Assembly (NCBI GenBank): GCA_002084765.1
Contig: NBMB01000021.1
Span: 1-64,000 of the forward strand
DNA length: 64,000 nt
Source: Candidatus Cloacimonetes bacterium 4572_55
GTDB lineage: Bacteria; 4572-55
Direction of reading: 5' to 3'
Positions 62,476 through 64,000 of the stretch are shown in pieces (the stretch's first letter is position 1; every line of letters begins with the position of its first letter). The position numbers and the translations under genes are program-made. The notes under the pieces were generated by a model. It worked only from the letters and a program-made list of their open reading frames with translations. It did not search any database and was not told the origin of the DNA.

Positions 62476-62579
62476 TTCCTGAAGAATATGCCAAGCTATA
62501 TGTTAAGATATCCGCGTTCTCGAAAGGTGAAAAAAAAATGGCAATAAAAAAAAACTGGCGGACCCGTTGTCGCCGTTAG
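62472..62579 (+). CDS. Possible 35-codon frame overlapping the ricT stop
   Basis: An ATG (62472) overlaps the ricT TGA as ATGA and opens a frame encoding MIPEEYAKLYVKISAFSKGE, then a basic tail. The last codons run into the tandem repeat array, so this could be the 5' remnant of a gene cut by the array. There is no homology that I recognise and no separate ribosome site. Confidence 0.3.
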   Translation: MIPEEYAKLYVKISAFSKGEKKMAIKKNWRTRCRR

Positions 62580-62833
62580 TGACGGGGGACTAAACTAACG
62601 GATTACGGATCTGCCGGCTTGGGGGACTCAATGTCTATCTTGGCTCGGTTTTTTTTAAACCGGCAGATCGGTTATTCCATTAGAGAAGGCGGTCTAACGG
62701 GACGACGCCGATCTGCCGGCTCGGGGGACTCAATGTCTATTTTGGCTCGGTTTTTTTTAACCGGCAGACCCGTTATTACCATTAGAGAAGGCGGTCTAAT
62801 GGGTCGCAGATCTGCCGGCTCGGGGGACTCATA
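62554..62833. repeat. Tandem array of about 100-bp structured units
   Basis: Units begin with GATCTGCCGG at 62608, 62710 and 62809 (periods 102 and 99), preceded by a partial unit (62554-62607) and ending with a partial third. Each full unit holds GGGGGACTCAATGTCTAT, a run of eight T, CCGGCAGA and two potential stems. Stem 1 is GATCTGCCGG with CCGGCAGATC (62608-62617 with 62660-62669). Stem 2 is CCRTTAG with CTAAYGG. In stem 2 the partial unit has a G-C pair where the second full unit has A-T. It fills most of the 62476-63068 gap; the rest of the gap (62834-63068) shows no gene. Confidence 0.85.
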
Positions 62834-63068
62834 ACCATCTTGCCGAGGCGTATACATCATGCTCGACACACTTTCTCTCCGCACAAAGCATGCCAGAATA
62901 AGTCGTTGGGGATGGAAGTATCATATCACTATGTCAAATAAGAAGTTACAATTTCCCAGATCATTTTCTTTTCGAGACTCAATGAAATCGATTTTTTGTT
63001 TTTCGGAAACAGAGGTTTGTTTTTCGGAATCTGAGTATATACAACACCCCATCAACAAAGGAATACGG

Positions 63069-63650
63069 ATGATATTATCTTATAATGGAGTTTCCCCTCA
63101 ATTTGGTGAAAGCAATTTGGTTGCTCCCGGAGCATTTGTTATCGGAGATGTGGTCAGTGGGGATTATTGCAGCTTTTGGTTCAACGCGGTTGTTCGCGGG
63201 GACGTGCATTACGTACGGATCGGCAACCTGACGAATATTCAGGATAACTGTGTGATCCATGAAGCGCATCTGACTCCCGTTATTATCGGGGACCAGGTGA
63301 CGGTAGGCCACGGAGCGACGATCCATGCCTGCACGATCCAAAATCGTTGCTTGATCGGTATCAACTCCACGATCCTCGACAATGCTGACGTGGGTGAAGG
63401 ATCGATAATCGCGGCAAACAGCGTCGTGAGACCTCATACAAAAATTCCAGAGCGAACTCTGATGGCCGGCGTCCCCGCAAAACCGGTTCGGGAGGTGACG
63501 GATGAGGAATATCAAAATATTATCGGATATGCGAATCGATATAGAGGATATATGAGCACCTATCTTGATGGTATAAAAGGCGCAGAAGCGAATTTGTTTC
63601 TGCCGCTTCCGGTTAGACAGGAGCTTCCACGTTTGGAGGGAAGAGAGTGA
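63069..63650 (+). CDS. Gamma-carbonic-anhydrase-like left-handed beta-helix protein
   Basis: A 193-residue hexapeptide-repeat protein of the YrdA/PaaY/gamma-CA group. It shows FNAVVRGDVHYVRIGNLTNI, QDNCVIHEAH, VTVGHGATIHACTI and AGVPAKPVREVTDEE, including the histidines that bind metal in the family. The frame is open to 62859, but the upstream part is not protein-like; the ATG at 63069 has AAAGGA upstream and starts just before the fold. It may hydrate CO2 or act as an acyltransferase-like scaffold. The TGA overlaps the holB GTG start. Confidence 0.88.
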   Translation: MILSYNGVSPQFGESNLVAPGAFVIGDVVSGDYCSFWFNAVVRGDVHYVRIGNLTNIQDNCVIHEAHLTPVIIGDQVTVGHGATIHACTIQNRCLIGINSTILDNADVGEGSIIAANSVVRPHTKIPERTLMAGVPAKPVREVTDEEYQNIIGYANRYRGYMSTYLDGIKGAEANLFLPLPVRQELPRLEGRE

Positions 63651-64000
63651 GCTTTTCGTCAATTATTGGACAAGAAGCGGCTATCGGCAATCTGCAAAAT
63701 GCTTTTCATAAAAATCGAGCGTCTCATGCCTATATTTTTCACGGCAGTCGCGGGGTGGGAAAAGAGACAACCGCGCTGGCAATTGCCAAATGGCTGAATT
63801 GTCACAACCGAAGCGACTCGGATTTCTGCGGAAGTTGTCCCTCTTGCCGAAAAATTCGCTCGTTTAACCATCTCGACGTCAAATTTATTTTCCCCAGACC
63901 AGCTACTCTGAAAACGAATGATATTCAAGAAATTATCCAAAAAAAAGTCAAGAATCCGGATATTCCCATCTATTTTGATCAAAATGTCTCTATCGTGATG
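63647..64000 (+). CDS. holB: DNA polymerase III delta' subunit, 5' part
   Basis: The first 118 codons of a clamp-loader subunit, cut by the window edge. It starts at GTG (GTGA overlap with the previous stop, GGAGGG upstream). It shows SSIIGQEAAIGNLQNAF, SHAYIFHGSRGVGKET (P-loop) and the zinc-binding CGSCPSCRKI, followed by DVKFIFP. Delta' loads the sliding clamp during replication. RicT and HolB neighbourhoods are common in bacteria, which supports both calls. Confidence 0.92.
   Translation, partial: MSFSSIIGQEAAIGNLQNAFHKNRASHAYIFHGSRGVGKETTALAIAKWLNCHNRSDSDFCGSCPSCRKIRSFNHLDVKFIFPRPATLKTNDIQEIIQKKVKNPDIPIYFDQNVSIVM

Noticed and set aside
62554-62833. CRISPR array
   Set aside because: Units are about 100 bases and nearly identical throughout; there are no short repeats with unique spacers and no cas genes.
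62619-62884. Repetitive frames on both strands of the tandem array
   Set aside because: Periods happen to be multiples of three, so frames stay open, but the peptides have low-complexity repeats and no ribosome site; the DNA structure explains the repeat better.
1-64000. tRNA and rRNA genes
   Set aside because: No cloverleaf-type TTCGA arms or rRNA signature stretches were recognised by eye; a covariance search would be needed to be sure.

Overview
The window reads as a chromosome segment from a Gram-negative-type bacterium of the FCB superphylum, probably outside Bacteroidota (a KSB1- or Calditrichota-like lineage; this is inference). Two secreted proteases carry C-terminal PNPF-type sorting domains of the kind used by type IX secretion, and there are two TonB-dependent receptors with carboxypeptidase-regulatory-like N-termini. 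Genes have ordinary AGGAG ribosome sites, and the best promoters are sigma70-like (TTGACA, about 17 bp, TAtaaT-like) rather than the TTTG/TANNTTTG type of Bacteroidota. Two lipidated or secreted octaheme cytochromes and a lone urocanate hydratase suggest anaerobic respiration and amino-acid use.

Layout. 0-8 kb: an ABC exporter, an S8 protease, a TonB-dependent receptor and a class A penicillin-binding protein. 8-16.7 kb: a small exported protein, a DUF2723 membrane glycosyltransferase-like protein, a response regulator, signal peptidase I, a 2-hydroxyacid dehydrogenase, a lipoprotein and a response regulator-kinase. 16.7-25 kb: a trypsin-like secreted protease, a sigma54 activator, then a minus-strand surface-glycan operon (WaaP-like kinase, OpgC-like acyltransferase, O-antigen-ligase-like protein). 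25-31 kb: pgk, a second TonB receptor, an insertion-sequence graveyard (IS1 and ISL3 relics) and a zinc-ribbon protein. 31.5-39.5 kb: PTS IIA and PII-like regulators, VanZ, a NatAB-type ABC pair, hutU and a TPR lytic transglycosylase. 39.5-45 kb: a DUF29-like gene broken by one in-frame stop, a DHH-CBS-tRNA nucleotidyltransferase fusion and an octaheme lipoprotein. 45-54 kb: a giant soluble-adenylyl-cyclase-like protein, GrpB-like and ClpX-like proteins, and a two-gene AAA15 ATPase plus TOPRIM-like module that could be an anti-phage system. 54-64 kb: mgtE with its 5' end cut off by a repeat, pckA, a second octaheme cytochrome, an EF-G-like GTPase, ricT, a structured tandem repeat array, a gamma-carbonic-anhydrase-like protein and the start of holB.

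The most unusual non-coding content is a dispersed repeat present three times. It supplies the last 14 codons and stop of one gene (8.2 kb), sits in the apparent 5' leader of another (42.7 kb), and replaces the start of mgtE (54.2 kb). There is also an array of about 100-bp units (62.55-62.83 kb) whose internal stem shows a compensatory base change between units. No tRNA, rRNA or CRISPR array was recognised.
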